Made by a program: the position numbers and the translations under genes
The notes under the pieces: model-generated
Told to the model about the DNA's origin: nothing
The model's database searches: none
Seen by the model: the letters and a program-made list of their open reading frames with translations, nothing else
Assembly (NCBI RefSeq): GCF_008087085.1
Contig: NZ_VIYJ01000005.1
Location: forward strand, 248,001-312,000
Source of the DNA: Nocardioides rubriscoriae
GTDB lineage: Bacteria; Actinomycetota; Actinomycetes; Propionibacteriales; Nocardioidaceae
Direction: 5' to 3'
DNA: 64,000 nucleotides
Part shown: piece after piece, positions 53,134 through 62,582 of the stretch
How positions within the stretch are numbered: the stretch's first letter is position 1
Layout of the letters: every line of letters starts with the position of its first letter

Positions 53134-54111
53134 ATGTCCCACGGCGGAGGCCCACGCCTCGACGAGGCGCACCGGGAGACCTCCCCCTACATCGAGCTCG
53201 ACCGCTCGGCGTGGGCCGCGCTGGCGCACGAGACCGAGAGCCCGTTGCGCGCCGAGGAGATCCGCACGCTGCAGGGCCTCGGTGACTCCCTCGACCTCGA
53301 GGAGGTCGAGGAGGTCTACCTGCCGCTCTCGCGCCTGCTCAGCCTGTACGTCGAGTCAGCCGGTCAGCTGCACCGCGAGCAGGAGCAGTTCCTGCACCAG
53401 CCCACTCCCCCGCGCACCCCCTTCGTGATCGGCCTGGCCGGCTCGGTCGCCGTCGGCAAGTCGACCACCGCGCGCGTGCTGCAGCAGATGCTCGCCCACT
53501 GGCCCGAGCACCCCAACGTCGCGCTGATCACCACCGACGGCTTCCTCTACCCCAACGCCGAGCTCGAGCGACGCGGGCTGCTGCAGCGCAAGGGCTTCCC
53601 CGAGTCCTACGACCGCCGGGCCCTGCTGCGCTTCGTCGTCGACATCAAGTCCGGCAAGGACGAGGTCGAGGCGCCGACGTACTCCCACCTGATCTACGAC
53701 GTCGTGCCCGACGAGAAGGTCGTGGTCAAGCGCCCCGACATCGTCATCATCGAGGGCCTCAACGTCCTGCAGCCGGCCCGCGCGCGCGACGACGGCCGCA
53801 CCGGCCTGGCGGTGAGCGACTTCTTCGACTTCTCCGTCTTCGTCGACGCCGGCACCGCCCACATCCGCGACTGGTACGTCTCGCGGTTCCTGCGGCTGCG
53901 AGAGACAGCGTTCCGCCAGCCGGGCTCCTACTTCAGCAAGTACGGCGCACTGACCCACGACGAGGCGGTGGCCGAGGCGACCCGGATCTGGGACACCATC
54001 AACGGCCCCAACCTCACCGAGAACGTGCTGCCGACCCGGTCGCGCGCGACGTTGGTGCTGCGCAAGGACCGCGACCACTCGGTGCGCTACGTGCGGCTGC
54101 GCAAGCTCTAG
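53134..54111 (+). CDS. coaA: Type I pantothenate kinase
   Basis: A 325-residue P-loop kinase that starts CoA synthesis. Walker A is GSVAVGKST (about 104-112); [26 protein letters not shown] (in two parts) is the CoaA pantothenate region; IIEGLNVLQ gives Walker-B-like residues; [15 protein letters not shown] and SYFSKY are conserved. ATG 53134 is preceded by AAGGAT seven bases upstream, suggesting a leaderless mRNA. The stop shares the sequence CTAG with the convergent GAF-ATPase gene. Confidence 0.95.
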   Translation: MSHGGGPRLDEAHRETSPYIELDRSAWAALAHETESPLRAEEIRTLQGLGDSLDLEEVEEVYLPLSRLLSLYVESAGQLHREQEQFLHQPTPPRTPFVIGLAGSVAVGKSTTARVLQQMLAHWPEHPNVALITTDGFLYPNAELERRGLLQRKGFPESYDRRALLRFVVDIKSGKDEVEAPTYSHLIYDVVPDEKVVVKRPDIVIIEGLNVLQPARARDDGRTGLAVSDFFDFSVFVDAGTAHIRDWYVSRFLRLRETAFRQPGSYFSKYGALTHDEAVAEATRIWDTINGPNLTENVLPTRSRATLVLRKDRDHSVRYVRLRKL

Positions 54112-55007
54112 GACCCTGCTCCGGTACCGGCTCCGTCGAGCACCAACCACACCGTGGTGCCGACGGCGTCGAGCTCGGAGCCCCAGCGCGAGGCCAGGGC
54201 CTCGACCAGCTGCAGCCCGCGTCCGTGCACCCGCAGCGGGTCGTCGAGCGCGGGGTCGACGGCCCGGTCGACGGCGGGCTCGGTCGGCCGCGCCCCGCGG
54301 TTGCTGCCGCGGTCACGCACGAGCACGGTCAGGACGCCGTGCTCCAGGAGCGCACGCACCTCGGACGGGGCTCCGGTGTGGATGACCGCGTTGGTGACCA
54401 GCTCCGACAGGCACAGCACGGCGGTGTCGGTCGTGTCGTCGTCGACCCCCCACGAGGTCAGCGCGCCGCGCACGAACCGGCGCGCGTCGCCCACGGCGCG
54501 CGGCTCCCCGGCCACCTCGCAGTCGGCGACCCGGGCACCCTCGGCGACCGGACGGTCGGCCAGGGCGTCCTCGACCCGTGGGGCGCGGGCCTGCGCGGCG
54601 CGCAGGTCGCGGGCCAGGCGGACGACGGCGAGCGGCGCCGCGGTCGCCGGGTCCTCGACGTAGGCCAGGACCGCACCGAGGACCTGGCCGTGCACGACGA
54701 GGGGCTCCGCCACCAGCCCGCCCGCGGGCCCGTCGTGCTGGCGCGCGACGAAGTCGGGGAACTGCGGCGCTAGGTCGTGCCACGTGCCGGCCAGACCGGT
54801 GCCGGTGCGCACGACCGCGTTGAGCGGGACGTCGTCGTAGGCGTCGATGTGGCACCAGTCGACGACGGCTCCCTCACGGTCGGAGGCGGTGAACCGGAGC
54901 CGCCGCCCCCCGCCCTCGACCAGGGCGAGGCCCACCCGGACCACCCCGGGCCGGGCGGCGAGCTGTGTCAGGGCGAGGCGGGCCACGTCATCGGCGGCGA
55001 CCAGCAT
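54108..55007 (-). CDS. GAF-like sensor with anti-sigma-type ATPase domain (RsbW-like)
   Basis: A 299-residue protein. Residues about 1-140 resemble a GAF domain ([20 protein letters not shown], later [16 protein letters not shown]). Residues about 175-295 are a histidine-kinase-like ATPase of the RsbW/SpoIIAB kind: [15 protein letters not shown] (N box), VLVRDRGSN and RGLQLVEAL. Such proteins act as switch kinases or anti-sigma factors in actinobacteria. No sigma or anti-anti-sigma gene is adjacent. Convergent with coaA, sharing stop bases. Confidence 0.75.
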   Translation of the reverse strand: MLVAADDVARLALTQLAARPGVVRVGLALVEGGGRRLRFTASDREGAVVDWCHIDAYDDVPLNAVVRTGTGLAGTWHDLAPQFPDFVARQHDGPAGGLVAEPLVVHGQVLGAVLAYVEDPATAAPLAVVRLARDLRAAQARAPRVEDALADRPVAEGARVADCEVAGEPRAVGDARRFVRGALTSWGVDDDTTDTAVLCLSELVTNAVIHTGAPSEVRALLEHGVLTVLVRDRGSNRGARPTEPAVDRAVDPALDDPLRVHGRGLQLVEALASRWGSELDAVGTTVWLVLDGAGTGAGS

Positions 55008-55031
55008 GCCACCCAGGTTAGGGCTTCTTGG

Positions 55032-55634
55032 TCAGGCCGCGTCGAGGATGTCGATGACGAAGAAGAGCGTCGAACCGGCCGGGATCCCGGGGACCTCCTG
55101 GTCGCCGTAGCCGAGCTCGGGCGGCACCGACATGATGATGCGGCTGCCGACCGGGACCCCGGGGATCAGCTTGTCCCAGCCCTGGATCAGCCGACCGACG
55201 CCGATGGGCGCCTGGAACGGCTGGGTGCTGAAGCTCTCGTCGAAGGGTTCGGTGCCCTGGTAGACCGACCCCAGGTAGTTGGCGGTGATGGTCTGGCCGA
55301 CCTCGACGGGCGGGCCGTCGCCCTTGCTCACCGTCGCGACGAGCAGCTCGTCGGTCGGCTCGGGGGTCCCGGTGAAGTCGAGACCCGTGACCAGGTCGCC
55401 GTCGGTCACGACCGCAGGCGCCCAGGCCGGCAGGTCGGCGGGCGCCTCGGAGGCCGACTCCGACGCCGACGGCGACGCGGACGGCGACTCGGCCGCACTG
55501 TCGGACGACGCGACCGACGACGAGGCGTCGTTGCCGGTCTCGTCGTTCTCGCTGCCGCAGGCGGCGACGGTGACGGAGAGCAGGGCGGCGGACGCGACCA
55601 GCGCCCAGCGACGGGCCGGGGACGAGAGCTTCAC
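55032..55634 (-). CDS. FKBP-type peptidyl-prolyl isomerase lipoprotein
   Basis: A 200-residue lipoprotein. The signal peptide (ALVASAALLSVTVAAC) ends in a lipobox with C26. A Ser/Ala/Glu-rich linker (about 27-65) leads to an FKBP domain (about 95-200) with YLGSVYQGTEPFDESF, GRLIQGWDKLIPGVPVGSRI and PPELGYGDQ. It should catalyse prolyl isomerisation for exported proteins. GGAGGAA lies before GTG 55634, which overlaps the GNAT stop (GTGA), putting it in the glmM operon. Confidence 0.9.
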   Translation of the reverse strand: MKLSSPARRWALVASAALLSVTVAACGSENDETGNDASSSVASSDSAAESPSASPSASESASEAPADLPAWAPAVVTDGDLVTGLDFTGTPEPTDELLVATVSKGDGPPVEVGQTITANYLGSVYQGTEPFDESFSTQPFQAPIGVGRLIQGWDKLIPGVPVGSRIIMSVPPELGYGDQEVPGIPAGSTLFFVIDILDAA

Positions 55635-56647
55635 GGGGTTCCTCCAGGGGTTGGGTCGAGCAACTTCTGGACCTCGAGGCACTCCTCGAGGTCGCGGTAG
55701 CCGAGGTCGGCGTTGACGGCGTTCATCCACCGGTTGACGCCGGCGTTGCCGGTGACGACCAGGGTGGCCTCGGGCACGAGGTCGACGAGCTGCTGGTGCA
55801 GGAGCACCTTCATCGCCAGCCCGAGCGAGTGACCGCGGTGCTCGGGCAGCACCAGCGTGCTCTCGATGCCCGCGTGGGTGTCGCCGGCGTGGACCACGAG
55901 CGTCGTGTAGCCGGCCAGGGAGCCGTCGGGCGCCACCGCGGCGACGGTCAAGGGGCGGATCCCCGACCGCCGACGCCGCTCCTCGCCCTCGCGGACGCGG
56001 TCTGCGTCCCAGGCCTGCGGGCGCACGTCGACGTCGCCGAGCGGGATCTCGTCGAGGAAGCGCGAGAAGAGGTGGGCCAGGGAGTCGAGGTGCTCCTCGG
56101 GCGTGGTGTCGGTCCACCACACGAGCCGGTAGTCCTCGGACCGTGCGGCGGCGCGCTCGGCGAGCCCCGGCCACCGGTCGGCGGTGGTGGTGAGGTCGGC
56201 AGCCTTGAGGACCTCGCGTCCGGCGACGGCGTAGCCCCGGGCCGCGGCGAACGCGGCTCCGGCACCGGGCTGGCCCGGCGGGTGGGTCACCTCGGTCAGC
56301 AGGGTGCCGCGACCGTGCGCCGCGGCGAGCTCCTCGAGGGCCGCGAGCAGTGCGGTGCCCACGCCGCCACGACGACGTGGGGGGTCGACGAACACCTTGA
56401 GCACGGCGAGGTGGGTGTTGTCGCGCAGGTGGAGCGTCAGCCGGCCGGCGCCGACGGGGACGCCGTCGAGCTCGGCCACCAGGAAGCGGTCCTGGAGGTC
56501 GTCGCGCTCGACCGACCACACCCGCATGGCCGTCTCGAACGACGGCCAGGCCGGCAGCGGACGCCCGGCCTCGGCAGCGAGGACGACGTCGTACCAGGCG
56601 CGCATGGCCTCGGTGTCGACCGTCGCGACCGGGCGGACCTCGATCAT
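55631..56647 (-). CDS. Tandem-GNAT acetyltransferase
   Basis: A 338-residue protein with two GNAT domains. The first (1-~155) has [23 protein letters not shown]; the second (~180-338) has [21 protein letters not shown] and a [15 protein letters not shown] end. Similar tandem GNATs in actinobacteria include mycothiol synthase-like and unknown enzymes; the present one lacks enough recognised features to call MshD. It is coupled to glmM upstream (ATGA) and the FKBP gene downstream. Substrate unknown. Confidence 0.75.
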   Translation of the reverse strand: MIEVRPVATVDTEAMRAWYDVVLAAEAGRPLPAWPSFETAMRVWSVERDDLQDRFLVAELDGVPVGAGRLTLHLRDNTHLAVLKVFVDPPRRRGGVGTALLAALEELAAAHGRGTLLTEVTHPPGQPGAGAAFAAARGYAVAGREVLKAADLTTTADRWPGLAERAAARSEDYRLVWWTDTTPEEHLDSLAHLFSRFLDEIPLGDVDVRPQAWDADRVREGEERRRRSGIRPLTVAAVAPDGSLAGYTTLVVHAGDTHAGIESTLVLPEHRGHSLGLAMKVLLHQQLVDLVPEATLVVTGNAGVNRWMNAVNADLGYRDLEECLEVQKLLDPTPGGTP

Positions 56648-58002
56648 GCGAGCGCCAGCCGGGCGCGGACCACCCCGGCCAGGCGGTCGGCGACGCCCTG
56701 GGCGGCCTCGGGGGTGGCGGCCTCGACCATGACACGGACCAGCGACTCGGTGCCCGAGGGGCGCAGCAGCACCCGGCCGGTCTCGCCCAGGGCGGACTCC
56801 TCGGCCTGCACCGCAGCGACGAGCTCGGGGTCGTCGCAGCGGGCCTTGTCGACGTCGGGCACGTTGACGAGCACCTGCGGGAAGCGGGTGACGACGGAGG
56901 CGAGGTCGCGCAGCGACCGGCCGGTGGCGGTCATCCGCTGCAGTACGTGGAGCGCGGTCAGCAGCCCGTCCCCGGTGGTGGCGTGGTCGCGCATGATGAC
57001 GTGGCCCGACTGCTCGCCGCCGAGGTTGAAGCCGCCGGCGCGCATGTCCTCGAGCACGTAGCGGTCGCCGACCGCCGTCTGCCGCACGGTGATGCCGGCG
57101 CCTTCCATGGCCCGCACGAAGCCGAGGTTGCTCATCACGGTCGCGACGACGGTGTCGTCGGCCAGGCGGCCTGAGTCGCGCAGCGCCAGGGCGAGGACCG
57201 CCAGGATCTGGTCGCCGTCGACGACGGCGCCGGTGGCGTCGACGGCCAGGCAGCGGTCCGCGTCGCCGTCGACGGCGAACCCCGCGTGGGCGCCGTGGTC
57301 GACCACGGCACGCCGCAGGCGGTCAAGGTGGGTGGAGCCGTAGCCGTCGTTGATGTTGAGGCCGTCGGGCTCGGCACCGATCGTCACGACCTCGAGGCCG
57401 GCGTCGGCGAAGACACGCGGGCCGACCTCGCTGGCCGCGCCGTGGGCGCAGTCGAGCACGACGCGCAGCGGGGTGCCGCGCTGGTCGAGCCGACCGTCGA
57501 GCGTGCGCACGAGGTGGGCGGCGTACTCCTCGACGGTGGGGGCGTAGGGCCGGACCCGGCCGACGTCGGCCCCGGTCGGACGGTCCCAGTCCTCGCCGAG
57601 GCGGGCCTCGATCTCGCGCTCGAGCGCGTCGTCGAGCTTGACCCCGCCGTGGGCGAGGAACTTGATCCCGTTGTCGGGCATCGCGTTGTGCGACGCGCTA
57701 ATCACGACGCCGACGTCGGCGCCGAGCGCGTCGGTGAAGTAGGCGACGCCGGGGGTCGGCAGGACCCGCAGGCGGAGCACGTCGACTCCCGCCGAGGCCA
57801 GCCCGGCGACGACGGCATGCTCGAGGAACTGCCCGGAGATCCGGGTGTCACGACCCACGACGGCCAGCGGACGCCGGCCGGTGTAGTCGCCGTGGTCGAC
57901 GAGCACGCGGGCGGCCGCGACGCCCAGGTCGAGCGCCAGCTCGGCGGTGAGCGGACCGTTGGCGAGTCCGCGGACCCCGTCGGTGCCGAAGATGCGAGTC
58001 AT
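56644..58002 (-). CDS. glmM: Phosphoglucosamine mutase
   Basis: A 452-residue enzyme converting GlcN-6-P to GlcN-1-P. It starts [12 protein letters not shown], carries the phosphoserine S104 in [12 protein letters not shown], the metal loop VDGDADRC near 243, the sugar-binding GGEQSGH and the C-terminal phosphate loop [20 protein letters not shown] precedes ATG 58002. It heads an operon with the tandem-GNAT and FKBP genes. The order with rplM-rpsI upstream is conserved in actinobacteria. Confidence 0.95.
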   Translation of the reverse strand: MTRIFGTDGVRGLANGPLTAELALDLGVAAARVLVDHGDYTGRRPLAVVGRDTRISGQFLEHAVVAGLASAGVDVLRLRVLPTPGVAYFTDALGADVGVVISASHNAMPDNGIKFLAHGGVKLDDALEREIEARLGEDWDRPTGADVGRVRPYAPTVEEYAAHLVRTLDGRLDQRGTPLRVVLDCAHGAASEVGPRVFADAGLEVVTIGAEPDGLNINDGYGSTHLDRLRRAVVDHGAHAGFAVDGDADRCLAVDATGAVVDGDQILAVLALALRDSGRLADDTVVATVMSNLGFVRAMEGAGITVRQTAVGDRYVLEDMRAGGFNLGGEQSGHVIMRDHATTGDGLLTALHVLQRMTATGRSLRDLASVVTRFPQVLVNVPDVDKARCDDPELVAAVQAEESALGETGRVLLRPSGTESLVRVMVEAATPEAAQGVADRLAGVVRARLALA

Positions 58003-58045
58003 GCGAACCCTCCTGGTCGGACGCCGCACAGGCGCCGGAAAGCGC

Positions 58046-58080
58046 ACCGGCCGGCGGCCCGGGAAGGGCCGCCGACCGGT
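58046..58080 (-). terminator. Hairpin after rpsI
   Basis: GGCGGCCC (58053-58060) and GGGCCGCC (58066-58073) form a perfect 8-bp stem, extended by ACCGG 58046-58050 with CCGGT 58076-58080. It lies 37 bases past the rpsI stop and upstream of glmM, so it probably ends most rplM-rpsI transcripts. Confidence 0.65.
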
Positions 58081-58116
58081 GAGGACACAGTCACGTGGCG
58101 AGCACGCGACCGATGG

Positions 58117-58617
58117 TCAGCGCTTGGAGAACTGCGGCGCCTTGCGGGCCTTCTTGAGACCGGCCTTCTTGCGCTCGATGACGCGGGCGTCGCGCGTGAG
58201 CAGCCCGGCCTTCTTCAGCGTGGGGCGGTTGGTCTCGGTGTCGATCTCGTTGAGGCACCGGGCCACGCCGAGACGCAGCGCGCCGGCCTGACCGGTGATG
58301 CCGCCGCCGTGGATGCGGGCGATCACGTCGAAGCGGCCCTCGAGCTGCAGCGCGGCGAACGGCTCGTTGACCACCTGCTGGTGCAGCTTGTTGGGGAAGT
58401 AGGAGTCGAGGGTGCGTCCGTTGACGCGCCACTCGCCGGTGCCGGGGACGATGCGCACGCGGGCGACCGCCTCCTTGCGGCGGCCGGTGGCCGCGGCGGG
58501 GGCGATGGTCGCGGGACGCGACGGGGTGTCGGCCGACGCGCTGCTCTCGGACGTGTAGGCCACGCCCTGCTCGTCGGTGGCGAAGGTCTCGTCGACCTCG
58601 GTGGTGTTCTCAGACAT
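58117..58617 (-). CDS. rpsI: 30S ribosomal protein S9
   Basis: A 166-residue protein with a ~40-residue acidic N-terminal extension usual in actinobacteria. The S9 domain has [35 protein letters not shown] and the C-terminal [17 protein letters not shown], whose last Arg reaches the ribosomal P site. It follows rplM by 39 bases and is co-transcribed with it. Confidence 0.97.
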   Translation of the reverse strand: MSENTTEVDETFATDEQGVAYTSESSASADTPSRPATIAPAAATGRRKEAVARVRIVPGTGEWRVNGRTLDSYFPNKLHQQVVNEPFAALQLEGRFDVIARIHGGGITGQAGALRLGVARCLNEIDTETNRPTLKKAGLLTRDARVIERKKAGLKKARKAPQFSKR

Positions 58618-58656
58618 GGGTGTCTACCTGCTCAGTCTCTTGGTCGAAGGTCGTGG

Positions 58657-59100
58657 TTACTGGGAGATCTGCTTGATCTCGTGGGGCACGGCCTGCTGAG
58701 CGGCGTGCGGGTGCTCCGGGCCGGAGTACACCTTGAGCTTGGTGAGCTGCTGACGGCTCAGCTTGTTCTTGGGCAGCATGCCCCAGACGGCCTTCTCGAC
58801 GACCTTGCGGGCGTCCTTGACCAGGATGTCGCCGATGGCGGTCTCGGTCAGACCACCGGGGAAGCCCGAGTGGCGATAGACCTTCTTGGTGACCTTCTTG
58901 TTGCCGGCGAGGGCGACCTTCTCGGCGTTGACGACGATGACGAAGTCGCCGCCGTCGACGTTGGGCGCGAAGGTCGCCTTGTGCTTGCCGCGCAGGAGCG
59001 TCGCGCACTCCACTGCGAGGCGGCCCAGGACGATGTCCTCGGCGTCGATGACATGCCACGTGCGCTTGATGTCGCCGGGCTTGGGGGCGTAGGTAGCCAT
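58657..59100 (-). CDS. rplM: 50S ribosomal protein L13
   Basis: A 147-residue protein, normal for L13. [27 protein letters not shown] (in two parts), [24 protein letters not shown] and the [19 protein letters not shown] region are diagnostic. ATG 59100 has only a weak AAGG upstream. The leader upstream contains GGACCCGGGACCC-type inverted repeats that might serve autoregulation; I cannot assign a known L13 leader. Confidence 0.97.
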   Translation of the reverse strand: MATYAPKPGDIKRTWHVIDAEDIVLGRLAVECATLLRGKHKATFAPNVDGGDFVIVVNAEKVALAGNKKVTKKVYRHSGFPGGLTETAIGDILVKDARKVVEKAVWGMLPKNKLSRQQLTKLKVYSGPEHPHAAQQAVPHEIKQISQ

Positions 59101-59356
59101 GACCTTGCTCTCTGCGTTCGTAGGGTCCCGGGTCCGGGATCTGCCCGGTCGGAGGTGGTACTCGCGTCTCTTGACGAACTCGGCCCGGCTCGAACTCCTC
59201 CGGGACTGCACCGCTCCCAGGTCATGGGGGGCGGCACGGTAGGGACGCGACCGCCAAGACTACGGACCCGGGTCCGGCTGCGCCAATCCGCAGCCGGCAG
59301 GGCGGGTCGGACGTCGGTCCGTGGACTCCGGGATTTCGCGTTGCGGGGCCGCGGTC

Positions 59357-59362
59357 TAGGTT
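59357..59362 (+). promoter_or_regulatory. -10 box for leaderless gltA transcript
   Basis: TAGGTT lies seven bases before GTG 59370. No convincing -35 is seen. The 269-base divergent gap 59101-59369 otherwise holds the rplM leader; nothing else was recognised. Confidence 0.45.
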
Positions 59363-59369
59363 GTGGGAC

Positions 59370-60659
<1,290 letters not shown>

Positions 60660-60668
60660 CCTTCCGCT

Positions 60669-60718
60669 GCGCCGAAGGCGCGTGGGCCAGTCGGCCTGCG
60701 CGCCTTCGGCGCGTTTTT
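60669..60718 (+). terminator. Intrinsic terminator of gltA
   Basis: GCGCCGAAGGCGCG (60669-60682) and CGCGCCTTCGGCGC (60699-60712) form a perfect 14-bp stem, followed by a TTTTT tract at 60714-60718, ten bases past the gltA stop. This is the clearest intrinsic terminator in the window. Confidence 0.9.
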
Positions 60719-60882
60719 CGCCTGCGGCGGGCTTGGGGCTGCGCTGGGTGCCTGGTGGGTGGGTCGGGGTCCTCCGACGGGGCAGGACCTGCGATCCGCA
60801 GCTGGCGACGCCGTGTCGCGCCCTGACCTGAGCTGTGGTCGGGTCGTCGTGTGCGCGCCACGCCGCGCTCGACGCTTGCCGG
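60711..60882 (+). repeat. Long dispersed repeat, left copy
   Basis: This segment matches the reverse complement of 61070-61246 in three blocks: 60711-60738 (27 of 28 identical to 61219-61246), 60796-60827 (31 of 32 identical to 61126-61157) and about 60850-60882 (near-identical to 61070-61101 with two single or double-base gaps). Sequence between blocks has diverged. No coding potential was recognised. The first bases run through the gltA terminator T-tract. Confidence 0.8.
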
Positions 60883-61069
60883 ATCGCGCTCCTGCCGCGC
60901 CTACGGCCCCCGACCCACCCGGTCCGCGCGCCCGGTGACTGTCCCCGGGGAGGACAGAACGGGGTCCGGGTCCCGACCACGCTCGCGGACCACATCCTCA
61001 CCCCCCGGGGACCGCCGGTCGGGGACCGACCGGGGTGGGGCGGCGGCGCAGGCGCGGTCGAAGCGCACC
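60883..61069. other. Spacer between inverted repeat copies, with two small hairpins
   Basis: The 187-base spacer contains CTGTCC 60939-60944 with GGACAG 60952-60957, and CCGGTCG 61015-61021 with CGACCGG 61027-61033, both perfect stems. No gene, promoter or tRNA was seen. Confidence 0.55.
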
Positions 61070-61246
61070 CCGGCAAAGCGTCGAGCGCGGCGTGGCGCAC
61101 ACAGCTCATCTCGACCGCGAACCGAGTCAGGGTGCGACACGGCGTCGCCAGCTGCGGGGTGCGGTTCGGCCCCGCCGGAGCCGACGCCCCACCCCACCAC
61201 AGGCCCCGGCCCGCAGGACCCCAAGCCCGCCGCAGGCGAACAACGC
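61070..61246 (-). repeat. Long dispersed repeat, right copy (inverted)
   Basis: Inverted partner of 60711-60882, ending 28 bases before the aminopeptidase stop. The pair could form a ~175-bp stem in DNA or RNA and is a likely transcription barrier between gltA and the convergent aminopeptidase gene. Confidence 0.8.
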
Positions 61247-61274
61247 GCGCAGACCAGACCGCAACCCGAGCACC

Positions 61275-62582
61275 TCAGGAGGGCAGGTCGGGGAGGGGTT
61301 TCTGGTGGAGCCAGGTGACGAAGAGGTCGGTGAGGTCGGCTCCGGTGCGCTCGACGGCCATCGAGACGAAGTCGGCGGTGGTGACGTTGCCGCCGGAGTG
61401 GGTGGCCACCCAGGCCTTGAGCAGGTCGAAGAAGGCGTCGTCGCCGATCGTGCGGCGCAGGGCGTGCAGGGTCAGGGCGCCGCGCTTGTAGACGCGGTCG
61501 TCGAACATCAGCTCCGGGCCCGGGTCGGCGAGCACGAGGTCCTGGTCGAGGTCGGCGAGCTTGTCATGGTGGTGCTCGGCCCAGTCGTCGGCGGAGTCGC
61601 CGCCGGAGGCCTCGGACCAGAGCCACTCGCTGTAGCAGGCGAAGCCCTCGTGCAGCCAGATGTCCTGCCAGCGGCGCAGCGTGACGGCGTTGCCGAACCA
61701 CTGGTGGGCCAGCTCGTGCGCGACCAGGCGTACGGCGTCCCAGTCGTCGGTGAGGAAGTTGCGGCCGAAGGTCGACAGGCTCTGCGACTCCAGGGGGATC
61801 TCGAGGTCGTCGTCGGTGACGACCACCGAGTAGGTCGGGAACGGGTAGGGGCCGAACAGCTCGCTGAACACCTCGAGCATCTCGGCGTTGCGGCCGAACG
61901 CCTCCTCGAAGCCCTCCCCCGCGTCGGCGGGCACCGCCGCGAGCAGCGGGGGCTCGGCGCCGAGCTCGCGGACCTCGTAGCGCCCGATCTGGACGGTCGC
62001 GAGGTAGGTGGCCATGGGCTCGTCCTGGGCGTAGACCCAGGTGGTGGCGCTGGAGCCGCTGTGGCGCGAGGTGAGGGTGCCGTTGGCGACGACCGTGTAG
62101 TCGCAGGGTGCGGTGACGGTCAGCGAGTAGGAGGCCTTGTCGTCGGGCCGGTCGTTGCAGGGGAACCACGTCGGGGCCCCGTGGGGCTGGCCCGCGACGA
62201 TCACGCCGTCGGCCAGCTCCTCCCAGCCCGCCTCGCCGTGGTGCTTGTCGACCAGCGGCTTGGGGTTGCCGGCGTAGGTGACCCGCAGCTCGAAGGTGGC
62301 ACCGGCCCGCACCGGCTGCCGGGGCGTGACGACGAGCCGGCGACCGCGGACCGCGTAGCGGGCCGGCGCCCTGCCGTCGAGGAGGACCTTGGAGACGCGC
62401 AGGGTGGCGAGGTCGAGCACGATGCGCGCCAGGTCGTCGACGGCGACGGCCCGCACGACAGCCTGGCCGCGCAGGTGGTTGCGGGCGACGTCGTAGCGCA
62501 GGTCGAGGTCGTAGTGCTCGGCACCCCAGGAGGGGTCGCCGTGGTCGGGCAGGTAGGGGTCTGCGGTGGGGAGCCCGTTCAC
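61275..62582 (-). CDS. M1-family zinc aminopeptidase
   Basis: A 435-residue, short-form M1 metallopeptidase. The zinc site HELAHQWFGN begins at residue 289 with the third ligand Glu in LHEGFACYSEW (E312). The exopeptidase GxMEN loop is replaced by IPLESQSLS, a variant seen in this actinobacterial group. The N-terminal beta-saddle domain is complete, but the long C-terminal helical domain of PepN is absent. No signal peptide. GTG 62582 overlaps the upstream stop (GTGA). It removes N-terminal residues from peptides; specificity unknown. Confidence 0.85.
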   Translation of the reverse strand: MNGLPTADPYLPDHGDPSWGAEHYDLDLRYDVARNHLRGQAVVRAVAVDDLARIVLDLATLRVSKVLLDGRAPARYAVRGRRLVVTPRQPVRAGATFELRVTYAGNPKPLVDKHHGEAGWEELADGVIVAGQPHGAPTWFPCNDRPDDKASYSLTVTAPCDYTVVANGTLTSRHSGSSATTWVYAQDEPMATYLATVQIGRYEVRELGAEPPLLAAVPADAGEGFEEAFGRNAEMLEVFSELFGPYPFPTYSVVVTDDDLEIPLESQSLSTFGRNFLTDDWDAVRLVAHELAHQWFGNAVTLRRWQDIWLHEGFACYSEWLWSEASGGDSADDWAEHHHDKLADLDQDLVLADPGPELMFDDRVYKRGALTLHALRRTIGDDAFFDLLKAWVATHSGGNVTTADFVSMAVERTGADLTDLFVTWLHQKPLPDLPS

